This document shows positions 42,615 through 50,574 of a stretch of DNA of 64,000 nt, piece by piece; the first letter of the stretch is position 1; each line of letters opens with the position of its first letter. The DNA comes from Pseudomonas oryzihabitans (lineage in GTDB: Bacteria > Pseudomonadota > Gammaproteobacteria > Pseudomonadales > Pseudomonadaceae), in contig NZ_CP102429.1 in the NCBI RefSeq assembly GCF_024652905.1, positions 124,001 through 188,000 of the forward strand, in the 5' to 3' direction. The position numbers were made by a program, and so were the translations under genes. The notes under the pieces are model-generated. The model was not told the origin of the DNA and made no database searches. It saw only the letters and a program-made list of their open reading frames with translations.

Positions 42615-43811
42615 ATGCAAACTGCTCAACCCATCAAGGAAATCGAAACCCTCAGCAAGCTCTTGCTGGTAGGTCTCGACGTCAACATCTGGTCCGGCCG
42701 CAAAAAGCTCCGTATCGAGGACCTCGGTCCTGGTGTGGATCTGCCGCCGGCGGAGCTCGCATCGCTGGGAAGCAAGCGGATCATGGATCCCGAGCAGATC
42801 AAGCGGTTCGACAACCTCAAGCGCCGCGCCCATCGCCTCCTCGAGAGCGAAGGCGTGCGCTTCCTGGGCGGCTACGGCATCCCGAACGACGCGGCTCCGG
42901 CCATCGCGAAGGAGCTCGACGACATCCAGCGCGAGTTCGGCCTTGAGATCAAATCCTTCCTCGACAACTACGACTCGAACTTCGACGCGTGGGCGCAGAA
43001 GTGGGATCAGGATCCGAAGTGGCAAGCTGCGATCGAGAAGGCCAAGACCCCGAAAGAGGTCGTGGCCCAACGTTTGGGCTTCCGCTACACCCTGGTGCGC
43101 GTGGTGCCCGACAAGTCCGATCCGGCCCTGAGCAAGGGGCTGGAGCAGGAAGTGGAGGGTCTTTCCGGACAGCTGTTCCGGGAGATCGCGGACGCGGCCG
43201 AGGACCTGGTGGATGGCAGTTTCGCCAACAAGTCCTCTGTCAGCCGCAAGGCGGTCAGCGCGATCCTGAAGATTCACCGCAAGCTCACCTCGCTTGCGTT
43301 CTTGAATCCTGGGATCCATCTGGTCGCCGAGCACATGATGTCCGTCATCGAGCAGCTCCCCAAAAAGGGGCCGTACGAGGGTGGGCATTTCCAAACGCTG
43401 CAGACACTCATGCTGTCCTTGAGTGACGAGCGCAACATCTCGAAGCTGGCCGCGTCCTTCGCGGCATCTGCTGCGCAGACTGCCGCCACTGGTGGCGTGC
43501 CGGCGGCGAGTGTCGTGATCGAACAAGCCCCGGCAGCTGCTGGTGCCGTCGTAGCTTCTGCCGCCGTGATCGAGCAGTCGCCGTCCCCTGCGGACGACGG
43601 CGGCATGTCCGTTGGCGAGCTGCTCGATGAGATCGCCGGTCAGCAGGCAGCACCTGGTATTCAGGATCTGAGCTCGGTAGCTGCAGAGCTGCAGGCCCGG
43701 GCCATTGACGGGCAGGTGATCGATACCCAGATGTCGGCGTTGGGCGTTGCTGCGTCTATTGCCAACATCCCAATGCCGACTACCCAGGACGCCTTGGACT
43801 TCTGCATGTAA
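42615..43811 (+). CDS. DUF3150-like protein
   Basis: 398 residues. Helical, with WSGRKKL near the N-terminus (residue ~25), YDSNFDAWAQKW and GPYEGGHFQTL in the middle, and an Ala/Val-rich C-terminal linker. Size, features and placement between a CobS-like ATPase and a CobT-like VWA protein match the DUF3150 proteins of SXT/IncC-type elements. Function unknown; probably part of the ATPase-VWA complex. Confidence 0.65.
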   Translation: MQTAQPIKEIETLSKLLLVGLDVNIWSGRKKLRIEDLGPGVDLPPAELASLGSKRIMDPEQIKRFDNLKRRAHRLLESEGVRFLGGYGIPNDAAPAIAKELDDIQREFGLEIKSFLDNYDSNFDAWAQKWDQDPKWQAAIEKAKTPKEVVAQRLGFRYTLVRVVPDKSDPALSKGLEQEVEGLSGQLFREIADAAEDLVDGSFANKSSVSRKAVSAILKIHRKLTSLAFLNPGIHLVAEHMMSVIEQLPKKGPYEGGHFQTLQTLMLSLSDERNISKLAASFAASAAQTAATGGVPAASVVIEQAPAAAGAVVASAAVIEQSPSPADDGGMSVGELLDEIAGQQAAPGIQDLSSVAAELQARAIDGQVIDTQMSALGVAASIANIPMPTTQDALDFCM

Positions 43812-43816
43812 ACCAA

Positions 43817-43874
43817 CCCCCCGGGGGCACCTGCCCCCTTTGGGGGTGGTGTGTCCTCCACTACTGGAGTGACA
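43817..43874 (+). promoter_or_regulatory. Two-hairpin leader of CobT-like gene
   Basis: H1 CCCC...GGGGGC/GCCCCC...GGGG (43817-43846). H2 TGTC-CTCC/GGAG-T-GACA (43852-43874), 8 bp with one bulge, holding GGAG. Confidence 0.78.
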
Positions 43875-43877
43875 GCT

Positions 43878-45611
43878 ATGCAACGTTCTCTGAGCAACGC
43901 CTTCCCGATCATCGCGCGCTACTTCTGCGACGACCTGGGGGTGCGCATCGAGTTTGGTGGAAACCAGCCGGCCACAAAGGACAAGGTGATCTACCTGCCG
44001 GTGCTCAAAGATGAGTCGCCTCGCATGGTCAACGTCTCCCTCGGGTGGACGGCCCATGAGTCGGCGCACATCAAGTACACGGACGATGAGCCCTATGAGC
44101 TGGCCAATGCAGAAAGCCCCTTCATGGGTCGCTTTCTGAACCTGCTCGAAGATCTGCGGATCGAGAAGCGCATGATGGAAGACCATTACTGCGCCATCGA
44201 GCCACTGCGGGTGACTGCCCAAGAGGTGTTCCAGAAGCCTTGGAGCGCCGACGGGAAATCCGAAGCGGTTGTTTTGCACGACGCCTGCCTGATCATCGGC
44301 CGGGCGCGTTTGCTCAATCAGCCGATCGAAGAGGTCGCCGTTGTCCTGGATGCTGCGTTGGCCAACACCTTTGGTGCCGGCCGACGCGCGAAAATCCTCG
44401 GGCTACTGTCCACGGTCACCGGCTTGCCGGATACCGCGGGGGTGTACCAGCTCGCCCATCGGATACTCGATGTCTTGGACGAAGAGGAGCCTCAGCAGCC
44501 AGACGCTGGCGCGGATCCTGATCCTGCGCCGCAAGGTCAGGACCAGGGCCCGCAACAGGGCCAGGATCAAGGCGCTCAGCAAGGTCAGGATCAACCTGGT
44601 CAGGATGAGCAGGGCGACGCCAGCAACGGCGATCAGGCAGGTCAAGGCGACGCGCAAGCGGCGTCCGGCCAGCCTGGCGCCGATCAGCAGGGCGCTCAGC
44701 CAAGCCTGAAGCAGCGGGTGGTAAACGCTGACTCGCAGGCCATGCAGGATGCGCTTGGGGACGTCTCATCCCAAGCCGCTACCCTGATCGGCGCCAACGC
44801 CGGCGGCACAAGCTCCACGCCGAGTTCGGTGCTGGCGCACGCTGTCGGTTCACAGGCTCTGCAGCAGGACGTTGTCATCAACGGACGCGCCGCCTCCATG
44901 GGGCTGCGCCAGGTGCTCAACGGTCTCATTCAGGGCAGCCAGAACGCACGGGTCACCGTGCGCAAAACGGGTAATCGTCTGGATACAGCGAGCCTTGCAC
45001 GGGTGAGGGTTGGGGAAAACCGGATCTTCCGGAAACAGGAACCCGTGCAGCACACCAACGCTGCTATCCAGCTGTTGCTCGATGGCTCCGGCTCCATGGG
45101 TTTGAAGACCGGCGGGCGCAAGCCTATCCAGGTTGCGGAGGAGGCGTGCTTTGCGATGCTTACGGCATTGGAGGGTATTGCCGGCGTTACCAGTGGTGCG
45201 ATGGTCTTCCCTCGGGGGGATCGAGAGCAGGTCGGTGTTTTGAAACGGCACGGCCAGAACCTGGCCAGCGCAGTGGCAGAACAGCGCTTCGGCCTGACCG
45301 CTTCCGGCGGAACACCGTTGGCCAGCGCCATGTGGCCGGCCGCCGGCGACCTGCTGCGCGCCAAGGGACAGCGGAAGGTGCTGATCATCAGCACCGACGG
45401 CGACCCGCGGAACGTGACCGACGTGATCGATATGGTCGCCCGGTGTCGCGCTTCAGGAATCGAGGTGTTCGCGATCGCCTATGGCGAGGCGAAGGCCACG
45501 AACCTGCAGCTGATGTTTGGCACCGGTCACTGGCAGTTGCTGGATGACCTCGGGCAGTTGCGCAGCGCCCTCCAGGCGCTCGTGCAGCGTGTGTTGACCC
45601 AGGCCGCCTAA
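43878..45611 (+). CDS. CobT-like VWA-domain protein
   Basis: 577 residues from ATG 43878. The N-terminal domain includes GWTAHESAHIKYTD (HExxH-like, about 57-70) and NLLEDLRIEKRMM, as in CobT-related proteins. A low-complexity acidic/Gln linker follows (repeats of GQDQ, about 215-275), then a C-terminal VWA domain with MIDAS motif LLLDGSGSMG near 400 and IISTDGDPRN. It should act with the CobS-like AAA+ ATPase as a MoxR-VWA remodelling pair. Last gene before a new leader. Confidence 0.85.
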   Translation: MQRSLSNAFPIIARYFCDDLGVRIEFGGNQPATKDKVIYLPVLKDESPRMVNVSLGWTAHESAHIKYTDDEPYELANAESPFMGRFLNLLEDLRIEKRMMEDHYCAIEPLRVTAQEVFQKPWSADGKSEAVVLHDACLIIGRARLLNQPIEEVAVVLDAALANTFGAGRRAKILGLLSTVTGLPDTAGVYQLAHRILDVLDEEEPQQPDAGADPDPAPQGQDQGPQQGQDQGAQQGQDQPGQDEQGDASNGDQAGQGDAQAASGQPGADQQGAQPSLKQRVVNADSQAMQDALGDVSSQAATLIGANAGGTSSTPSSVLAHAVGSQALQQDVVINGRAASMGLRQVLNGLIQGSQNARVTVRKTGNRLDTASLARVRVGENRIFRKQEPVQHTNAAIQLLLDGSGSMGLKTGGRKPIQVAEEACFAMLTALEGIAGVTSGAMVFPRGDREQVGVLKRHGQNLASAVAEQRFGLTASGGTPLASAMWPAAGDLLRAKGQRKVLIISTDGDPRNVTDVIDMVARCRASGIEVFAIAYGEAKATNLQLMFGTGHWQLLDDLGQLRSALQALVQRVLTQAA

Positions 45612-45650
45612 CCGCGGCCGCAGATCTACCAACCGCCTCACGGCGGACAA

Positions 45651-45709
45651 CCCACCAGGGGACATACCTCCCTGGTGGGGGGTGTGTCTCCTCCTTACCG
45701 GAGGCATAC
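45651..45709 (+). promoter_or_regulatory. Two-hairpin leader of gene 45711
   Basis: H1 CCCACCAGGG/CCCTGGTGGG (45651-45679), perfect 10 bp. H2 GTGTGTCTCC/GGAGGCATAC (45682-45709), 10 bp with G-U pairs, sequestering GGAGG. One of the clearest copies. Confidence 0.87.
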
Positions 45710-45710
45710 C

Positions 45711-46133
45711 ATGCAACTTGCGCTTTCTTTCACCGAAAGCTCGTTTTGCGAATTTCCCTTACCGCAGCGCTTGCCCAGGCCGCGGGTCAAACGGGCGCCT
45801 CGCAAGACGAACACCGCGGTTGATATCGAGCAGCTGTATTTCGACCTGCTGGCCATTCCGGACAGCGAGGTCGACACCTACGTCTGGACTGACGCGGATA
45901 TCGATCGCGTTCGCGAATACATGCTGCATCACGCGCTGGGCGTTCTGCTGGACCGGCGCAATTCGCTGGCGTCTCGCCAGGAGCATTGGGCCTGGGTGAT
46001 GGACGAGGAGGACTTCGGTCCCTTCTCGTTCAAGACCTTGGCCTACTTCGCCGGCGTCGACAGTGAGTTGCTGCGCGAGGGGTTGGTTCGAACCCTCACC
46101 AAGCACCAGGTCCTCGAGCAACTGACGGTGTGA
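45711..46133 (+). CDS. Unknown protein
   Basis: 140 residues. A basic patch (LPRPRVKRAPRKTNT, about 20-35) is followed by an acidic helical domain (IEQLYFDLLAIPDSEVDTYVWTDADIDRVREYM). This could be a DNA- or RNA-binding adaptor, but no family is recognised. A true intrinsic terminator follows it. Confidence 0.55.
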   Translation: MQLALSFTESSFCEFPLPQRLPRPRVKRAPRKTNTAVDIEQLYFDLLAIPDSEVDTYVWTDADIDRVREYMLHHALGVLLDRRNSLASRQEHWAWVMDEEDFGPFSFKTLAYFAGVDSELLREGLVRTLTKHQVLEQLTV

Positions 46134-46143
46134 TTGCTTGACA

Positions 46144-46171
46144 CCTCCCCCCTCACCGGGGGAGGCTTTTT
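46144..46171 (+). terminator. Intrinsic terminator
   Basis: CCTCCCCC (46144-46151), loop CTCACC, GGGGGAGG (46158-46165), then CTTTTT. Ends the unit finishing at 46133. Confidence 0.85.
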
Positions 46172-46217
46172 CTCGAGTCTCATGGGCAGAGCGCCAGGCT
46201 GCGCCGATCAGATTCTC

Positions 46218-46351
46218 CTCGACCTCTGTTGGTCGAGAGATACCCAGCTGGAGGTTTCCAGCACCTATCGTTCCGGCCCGTCCGGAGCATCACACCCTTG
46301 GGGGCACGTTCCCCCTCGGGGTGACGTGTCTCCTCTCTACGAGGAGTTCAC
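46218..46351 (+). promoter_or_regulatory. Extended leader of gene 46353
   Basis: Hairpin CTCGACC/GGTCGAG (46218-46237). Extra hairpin GCTGGA/TCCAGC (46247-46262). H1 CACCC-GGGGG/CCCCC-GGGTG (46293-46323). H2 GTGA-CTCCTC/GAGGAG-TTCAC (46321-46351), sharing its outer arm with H1, so H1 and H2 partly compete. Confidence 0.82.
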
Positions 46352-46352
46352 C

Positions 46353-47108
46353 ATGCGTTATCTACCCACCCAGTCACCTGTAGTCGATGCCCTGCTGTTT
46401 CCCTATCGTGCTCCGGAGGCCTATCGCACCCGGGCGGATTACGAGCAGCTTGATCGGCTTCAGCGTGAAGCACTGCAAGACCGGCAGCGCGAATTCGCGC
46501 AGCGCCTTCGCGGGGTCATGCAAGACGGGCCGTGCTCGCTGCGAAGCTTCCCTTCGCGTGCAGCAGACACCGCCTGGCAGGATTTGCCGCGGTTTCATCA
46601 CGCTGCGCAGTTCATCCCGTTTGAAAGGTCGACCCCGGCTGCCGGGCAGGACTATTTCGCGGCGCCGCCGGCGAGCCTTGCTGACTATGAGGGCTTCGAC
46701 GTCGGCGAGGATCTGCCGGTCTCCGACGAGTCACCTGCTGCCCCGCCCAAGGCGGAGCGGCGGGCCACGCCATCGCCGGTATCTTCGGACGTGATCGATT
46801 GGTCCGGCGCTAAAGAAGGGGTTGTAAAGCGGCACGGCCGCTATCGCTACCGCTTCGAGAAAAACTCGTCATTCTCCTACCTGGTACATCTGGACACCGG
46901 TGGTCTTGTTTGGGGAATCGAGCTGCAGCAGGTTGTCAATGAGCTGAACATCGAGGTTGGTGATCGGGTGCAGCTCAAGCGCATGGGAAAGGAAACTGTC
47001 GAAGTCGACGAGAAAATCCTCGACGCCGATGGCAATCCGACCGGCACACGCAAGAAGCACGTCACGCGCACCATCTGGCGTGGCCGCATCCTGCAGAAGC
47101 ACGCCTGA
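46353..47108 (+). CDS. Unknown protein
   Basis: 251 residues from ATG 46353. The N-terminal half is helical and Arg/Gln-rich (YEQLDRLQREALQDRQREFAQ). The C-terminal ~100 residues are a beta-rich, KOW/OB-like segment (VVKRHGRYRYRFEKNSSFSYLV...VGDRVQLKRMGKETVEV). The last segment includes TRKKHVTRTIWRGRIL. Such a fold could bind nucleic acid, but this is only suggestive. Confidence 0.55.
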   Translation: MRYLPTQSPVVDALLFPYRAPEAYRTRADYEQLDRLQREALQDRQREFAQRLRGVMQDGPCSLRSFPSRAADTAWQDLPRFHHAAQFIPFERSTPAAGQDYFAAPPASLADYEGFDVGEDLPVSDESPAAPPKAERRATPSPVSSDVIDWSGAKEGVVKRHGRYRYRFEKNSSFSYLVHLDTGGLVWGIELQQVVNELNIEVGDRVQLKRMGKETVEVDEKILDADGNPTGTRKKHVTRTIWRGRILQKHA

Positions 47109-47137
47109 TCGCCGCCGGCGTATCCGGCATCAACCTA

Positions 47138-47187
47138 CCCTGAGCGGGCTACTCCCGCGTAGGGGGTGGCCCGCTCTTCAACTGGAG
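47138..47187 (+). promoter_or_regulatory. Two-hairpin leader of gene 47196
   Basis: H1 CCCT-GCGGG/CCCGC-AGGG (47138-47164). H2 GCTC/GGAG-type pairing (47173-47187), weaker than most. Confidence 0.65.
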
Positions 47188-47195
47188 AGACGACC

Positions 47196-47606
47196 ATGAC
47201 ACAAGCCAATTCGGTACCCGCTTTTCGCTTCAGGCAGCGCTTAAGGTTCGCTGGCCAGTGGGAACACGATGTGTGGGAAAACGGCCGGCACTACCGGGTG
47301 ATTGTGGGAGACAGCTCCCACCGGCACCTGCGTGACTGGATGAGCGGCCTCACCGATGAGGAGTACCTGCGCGATGTGGTTGGTCGCGAGAACCTCATCA
47401 GCTGCCTCAACCAGTCTGCGCCTAGCGCGGCGCTGGTGGATGCCTTCAACGCCTGGCGACAGGAGCTGTACACCGAGCGCCTCAACCGGCTATGCAGTCA
47501 GCCCGAGCGCTATGGTGTGATCAAGCAAGACGATCCGGTTCGCGAGCCCTATCCCGTAGTGCATGCGGCCCGATACGAACCAGGGGTCGGTTGGGTGCGT
47601 ACCTGA
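47196..47606 (+). CDS. Unknown protein, paralogue of gene 47687
   Basis: 136 residues from ATG 47196. It shares a core with the next gene: LRDWMSGLTDEEYLRDVVG against IRDTYSNLSPEEFERDVNG, then QPERYGV against QPEKYGD and a final GVGW against EAGW. An internal duplication is therefore likely. Soluble, no known motif. Confidence 0.6.
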   Translation: MTQANSVPAFRFRQRLRFAGQWEHDVWENGRHYRVIVGDSSHRHLRDWMSGLTDEEYLRDVVGRENLISCLNQSAPSAALVDAFNAWRQELYTERLNRLCSQPERYGVIKQDDPVREPYPVVHAARYEPGVGWVRT

Positions 47607-47628
47607 TCGATCCTCGATAGACCTTAAA

Positions 47629-47686
47629 CCCTCTGCGGCCTTTCTCCCGCGGGGGGAGGGGCCGCTCTCTTCATAGGAGCTTCCCC
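47629..47686 (+). promoter_or_regulatory. Two-hairpin leader of gene 47687
   Basis: H1 CCC-GCGG/CCGC-GGG (47629-47653). H2 GGGG-GCTCT/GGAGC-CCCC (47658-47686) with a CC/TT internal loop; contains GGAG and ends at the ATG. Confidence 0.75.
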
Positions 47687-48169
47687 ATGACGACTACCCA
47701 AACCGTGTCTTCTGCTGAGGTCAAGCGAACCATGCTCAACCTTCGGGTGCGCTGGCGCTCGAGCTACCAAGGTTGCCATTCGTTCGACTGTGTTTTGGAC
47801 GGCGCATCGTGCCGGTTTGAGGTTCAGACCGAGCGCAGGATCCGCGATACCTACTCGAACCTCTCGCCAGAGGAGTTCGAGCGGGACGTCAACGGGTCAG
47901 TCGGCCTGGTGCGTTGTTTCTTGCCGCTGTCGCTCGAAGCCGTTGCCGGGTTCAACCGGTCACGCTACGAAGAATACAAGGCGCAGATCGATCTGATCCT
48001 GGCCCAGCCGGAGAAGTATGGCGACTACACGCCGGAGCCATTTCGGATTTACCTCGGCGGGGTGTGGAGTAAGGAGGCCGGCTGGTCTCGCCTCCACACG
48101 TTCGATGAGGTGCTAGCGCTCAGCGGTATCCCGCCTAGTGAAGCGGTAGACGGTACGCAACACCCATAA
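47687..48169 (+). CDS. Unknown protein, paralogue of gene 47196
   Basis: 160 residues. The region around residues 30-130 aligns with the preceding protein (see there), with extra residues at both ends. Both copies keep their own leader, so the duplication included the leader. Function unknown. Confidence 0.6.
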   Translation: MTTTQTVSSAEVKRTMLNLRVRWRSSYQGCHSFDCVLDGASCRFEVQTERRIRDTYSNLSPEEFERDVNGSVGLVRCFLPLSLEAVAGFNRSRYEEYKAQIDLILAQPEKYGDYTPEPFRIYLGGVWSKEAGWSRLHTFDEVLALSGIPPSEAVDGTQHP

Positions 48170-48226
48170 CCCACTGCGGGATCACCCCGCACTGGGATGG
48201 TCCCGCTCCCACCCAGGAGCAAAACC
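48170..48226 (+). promoter_or_regulatory. Two-hairpin leader of gene 48227
   Basis: H1 CCCA-GCGGG/CCCGC-TGGG (48170-48196). H2 GCTCC/GGAGC (48205-48220) with an outer GGT/ACC. Confidence 0.78.
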
Positions 48227-48877
48227 ATGAATACCCATCAAGCCCTGCTGGTCTGTCAGCTGCTACTCAAGCGTGCAGGTTCTCGCGTGCGTCTACGGCA
48301 GCCCTCGCATTGCGGGACCGATTTCTGGTCCTTCACGGTCGTCGGCCGTGGTCGCCTCGGCAACCGCATCGTGGTCCCGTTCGTTCATAGCTACCAAGGC
48401 TATCGGATCCTGGGAATCCTCGATCAGACGGGCCGCAACGCTCGTTGGAGCGGTCTTGGCCAGGCGCTCACCGGATGCCGCCAGCTGGCGCACTACGGTG
48501 ACATCGGCCAGGTGGTCGTCCGTTTCGGACAGCCTACGCTGCTCAAGGAGTATCACCTGGGCTCGCCCGAGGTGATCCCACGGCTGTCGCCGACGCTGCG
48601 CAAGCTCCTGACAACGGCGCCCGCAGCCGATCAGCTGACCGTGCGGGACCGCAACACCGGTGACGACGTGGTCACCAGCACGCTGCCCGGGGAGGACGTC
48701 GCTCAGCTGCTGAGCAGCTGCCTCGCCGGCGCCGCGGTTGCAGCGCCTGGGAACGCCTCCCAGCTGATCGCTGAGTTTGGTTTGGACCTGTGCTTAGGCA
48801 CCGGGACTGATCGCGGGATGCTGCTATCCCGAGAGACGCTGCGGCGGACGCGTTCCGCCCTGCTGACTGTTGCGTGA
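48227..48877 (+). CDS. Unknown protein
   Basis: 216 residues. Begins MNTHQALLVCQLLLKRAG; beta-rich middle (VVVPFVHSYQGYRILGILD-type strands) and helical end. No recognised domain. Followed by a terminator-like hairpin. Confidence 0.55.
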   Translation: MNTHQALLVCQLLLKRAGSRVRLRQPSHCGTDFWSFTVVGRGRLGNRIVVPFVHSYQGYRILGILDQTGRNARWSGLGQALTGCRQLAHYGDIGQVVVRFGQPTLLKEYHLGSPEVIPRLSPTLRKLLTTAPAADQLTVRDRNTGDDVVTSTLPGEDVAQLLSSCLAGAAVAAPGNASQLIAEFGLDLCLGTGTDRGMLLSRETLRRTRSALLTVA

Positions 48878-48881
48878 CACA

Positions 48882-48903
48882 CCTGCCCCCACCCGGGGGC
48901 GGG
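48882..48903 (+). terminator. Terminator-like hairpin
   Basis: CCTGCCCCC (48882-48890) pairs with GGGGGCGGG (48895-48903), 9 bp, loop ACCC, followed by CCTTCTA. Ends the unit at 48877. Confidence 0.6.
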
Positions 48904-48913
48904 CCTTCTATCG

Positions 48914-49069
48914 AGTCTTTTGAGCAAGCGATGGCTTGCTGAGCAGACTTCTTCGTCATCGATGTCGATGACGGGAAAGCCAGCTGACGCCTAGTCAGCA
49001 CACCACCAACCCAGCGCGGGGCTGCATGATCCCGCGTGGGGGTCATGGCCTCGCTTCAAGGAGCAGACC
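48914..49069 (+). promoter_or_regulatory. Extended leader of gene 49070
   Basis: AGTCT-AGCAAGC/GCTTGCT-AGACT (48914-48949). CGTCATC/GATGACG (48954-48973). Extra hairpin GCTGAC/GTCAGC (48983-48999). H1 CCCA-CGCGGG/CCCGCG-TGGG (49010-49040). H2 GGTC-GCTTC/GGAGC-GACC (49041-49069). Five consecutive stems, the longest leader here. Confidence 0.8.
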
Positions 49070-49555
49070 ATGAACGATCGTACTCTTCACACCCTCATCG
49101 CCGCTCTGCGTTTCTGGCAGCTGCACGAGGGCCAGCATCCATCGCCGTTGGTGGATGTTGCCAGCAACGACGGTGAGGTCGACCCGCTCTCCAGCGAGGA
49201 GATCGATGACCTCATCGAGAATTACCTGAACGCCGACGGCGCCAACCCAGTAACAGCAATTGGCGCCGAGCTCGTCCAGGACGCAGGTACGGTGATGGTC
49301 TCGCCTCCGACGCTTGTGGTGACGCTCTCTGAGGGCGGCATTACGAACCTTCAATCTTCTGCGGCTATGCGGGTGGTGACGTTGGAATACGGCGCCCCCG
49401 ACGCTGAGCTGTACGAAGAGACCGGCGTCGACGGTGAGGATTGCATCGTTCGCGAACACAGCCTGTCCAGGCACGTCGTCGGCGGTAGCTTTGCCATAGA
49501 TCCCGATCGCGTGATGAGCGTGATCGGCCAACTCAGCGCGTCCTTACCGGCGTGA
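49070..49555 (+). CDS. Unknown protein
   Basis: 161 residues, acidic. Helical N-terminus (ALRFWQLHEGQHPSPLVDVASNDGEVDPLSSEEIDDL), beta-rich middle. No known domain; no signal or TM. Confidence 0.55.
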   Translation: MNDRTLHTLIAALRFWQLHEGQHPSPLVDVASNDGEVDPLSSEEIDDLIENYLNADGANPVTAIGAELVQDAGTVMVSPPTLVVTLSEGGITNLQSSAAMRVVTLEYGAPDAELYEETGVDGEDCIVREHSLSRHVVGGSFAIDPDRVMSVIGQLSASLPA

Positions 49556-49567
49556 CCTGAGCTTCAA

Positions 49568-49620
49568 CCCTAGCGGGCATTCATGCCCGCTAGGGGCGTG
49601 CGTGCCCGCCTCTTTCGAGG
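49568..49620 (+). promoter_or_regulatory. Two-hairpin leader of gene 49628
   Basis: H1 CCCTAGCGGGC/GCCCGCTAGGG (49568-49595), a perfect 11-bp stem. H2 CCTC/GAGG (49609-49620) with a possible outer GCGTGC/GCATGC. GAGG is the ribosome site. Confidence 0.82.
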
Positions 49621-49627
49621 TGCATGC

Positions 49628-49891
49628 ATGACCATCATTCTCCAAGCTGCAAGGCTATTGGGACCACGCCAGATCGGCCGACGCGCAAGCGTCACCACCG
49701 ATACGATGAAAATCCTGCTCTGGGAGCTTTCGGACGGTGCGGTTCTAGAGCTTCACCGCGAGATGGGCCCCGGGAAGCGGCCGCGCTTCACCCTGGTCCG
49801 AGAGCGCGGCGATGGCTTCGACGACCTGCTGGTGTACTACGAGCGCGGGCGTGCCCGGGTCTTCAGCCCTAACCGCTACGCTGCTGCGTAA
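49628..49891 (+). CDS. Small basic unknown protein
   Basis: 87 residues from ATG 49628 (MTIILQAARLLGPRQIGRRAS...). Net positive, with a beta-hairpin-like middle (ILLWELSDGAVLELHREMG). No recognised family. A hairpin terminator follows. Confidence 0.5.
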   Translation: MTIILQAARLLGPRQIGRRASVTTDTMKILLWELSDGAVLELHREMGPGKRPRFTLVRERGDGFDDLLVYYERGRARVFSPNRYAAA

Positions 49892-49896
49892 ATATC

Positions 49897-49927
49897 CCCC
49901 CTCTGGCGCTTTGGCGTCCAGAGGGGG
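49897..49927 (+). terminator. Terminator-like hairpin
   Basis: CCCCCTCTGG (49897-49906) and CCAGAGGGGG (49918-49927), 10 bp, followed by CTTTGC. Precedes GCTATAGTCGG (49955-49965), a possible promoter element shared with 42457-42467. Confidence 0.6.
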
Positions 49928-50064
49928 CTTTGCTGGCGTCGGCCCAGCCGCTTCGCTATAGTCGGAGCGCGCATCGACGCCTGAGCTGGCAGCCCAGCAC
50001 CCTTCCTGATCCGTTCGAGATGGCTTTCCCAAGCCCAAGCTTGCGAAAGCGATCTTTTCTGTCC

Positions 50065-50167
50065 CCGCATGTGCGGTGGCAGATTCCTCAGCTGACCTGG
50101 TCAGCACCTCACCCACCTGCGGGGCTACTGGCCCTGCAGGGTCATAGCCTCGCTTCTTTCTGGAGCG
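50065..50167 (+). promoter_or_regulatory. Extended leader of gene 50174
   Basis: CCGC/GCGG (50065-50076). Extra hairpin GCTGAC/GTCAGC (50091-50105). H1 CCTGC-GGGC/GCCC-GCAGG (about 50112-50141). H2 CGCTTC/GGAGCG (50151-50167), 6 bp with GGAG in its arm. Confidence 0.75.
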
Positions 50168-50173
50168 ATCGGT

Positions 50174-50515
50174 ATGAACCTTTACCACTGCACGTTTGAA
50201 ATGGCTGATTACCGGGTGACCGCCCAGGTAACTGGTCTGAGCACGGTCGATGCGGCGAGTCGCTTCGTCGTGTCTCCCTTCGGCAAGCGGCTATTTCGTC
50301 ACATTGCACCGCGAGCATCGGCGGCCGGCGCCATCATCGGTTTTTTCGATGGCAGCCGTTACGTGATGGCCTTGCCGCTGTGGCGCACCGCGGCGCGCGA
50401 CCAGTTCGGCAAGCCGCGGTGCCTCGTCTCGGCCTGGAGCCTCACGACTCAGGCCGTCGACGACCTCTGCTTCGATGCTTCGGCGGTCGCCCGTCGCAGC
50501 GTCTGCGTTTCCTAA
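50174..50515 (+). CDS. Unknown small protein
   Basis: 113 residues (MNLYHCTFEMADYRVTAQVTGLSTVDAASRF...). The opening resembles that of the next gene (short strand, then xxAASRF), hinting at a shared fold. No catalytic motif seen. Confidence 0.5.
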   Translation: MNLYHCTFEMADYRVTAQVTGLSTVDAASRFVVSPFGKRLFRHIAPRASAAGAIIGFFDGSRYVMALPLWRTAARDQFGKPRCLVSAWSLTTQAVDDLCFDASAVARRSVCVS

Positions 50516-50574
50516 CCCCCTGGGTGGCCATGTCCCCCTCGGGGCATGACCACCTCCTACTCCCGGAGATAGTC
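50516..50574 (+). promoter_or_regulatory. Two-hairpin leader of gene 50575
   Basis: H1 CCCC...GGG/CCC...GGGG (50516-50544). H2 GAC-CTCC/GGAG-GTC (50548-50574) with a 3x3 internal loop; ends at the ATG. Confidence 0.72.

Noticed and set aside
42468-44279. Long minus-strand open frame of about 600 codons opposite the DUF3150 and CobT-like genes
   Set aside because: It is antisense to two well-supported genes, lacks a ribosome site and recognisable motifs; GC-rich DNA leaves such shadow frames.
40521-45611. CobS/CobT-like proteins as cobalamin biosynthesis (cobaltochelatase)
   Set aside because: No CobN or other cobalamin genes are nearby. The same pair occurs beside recombination genes in SXT/IncC elements, so an AAA+/VWA remodelling role fits better.
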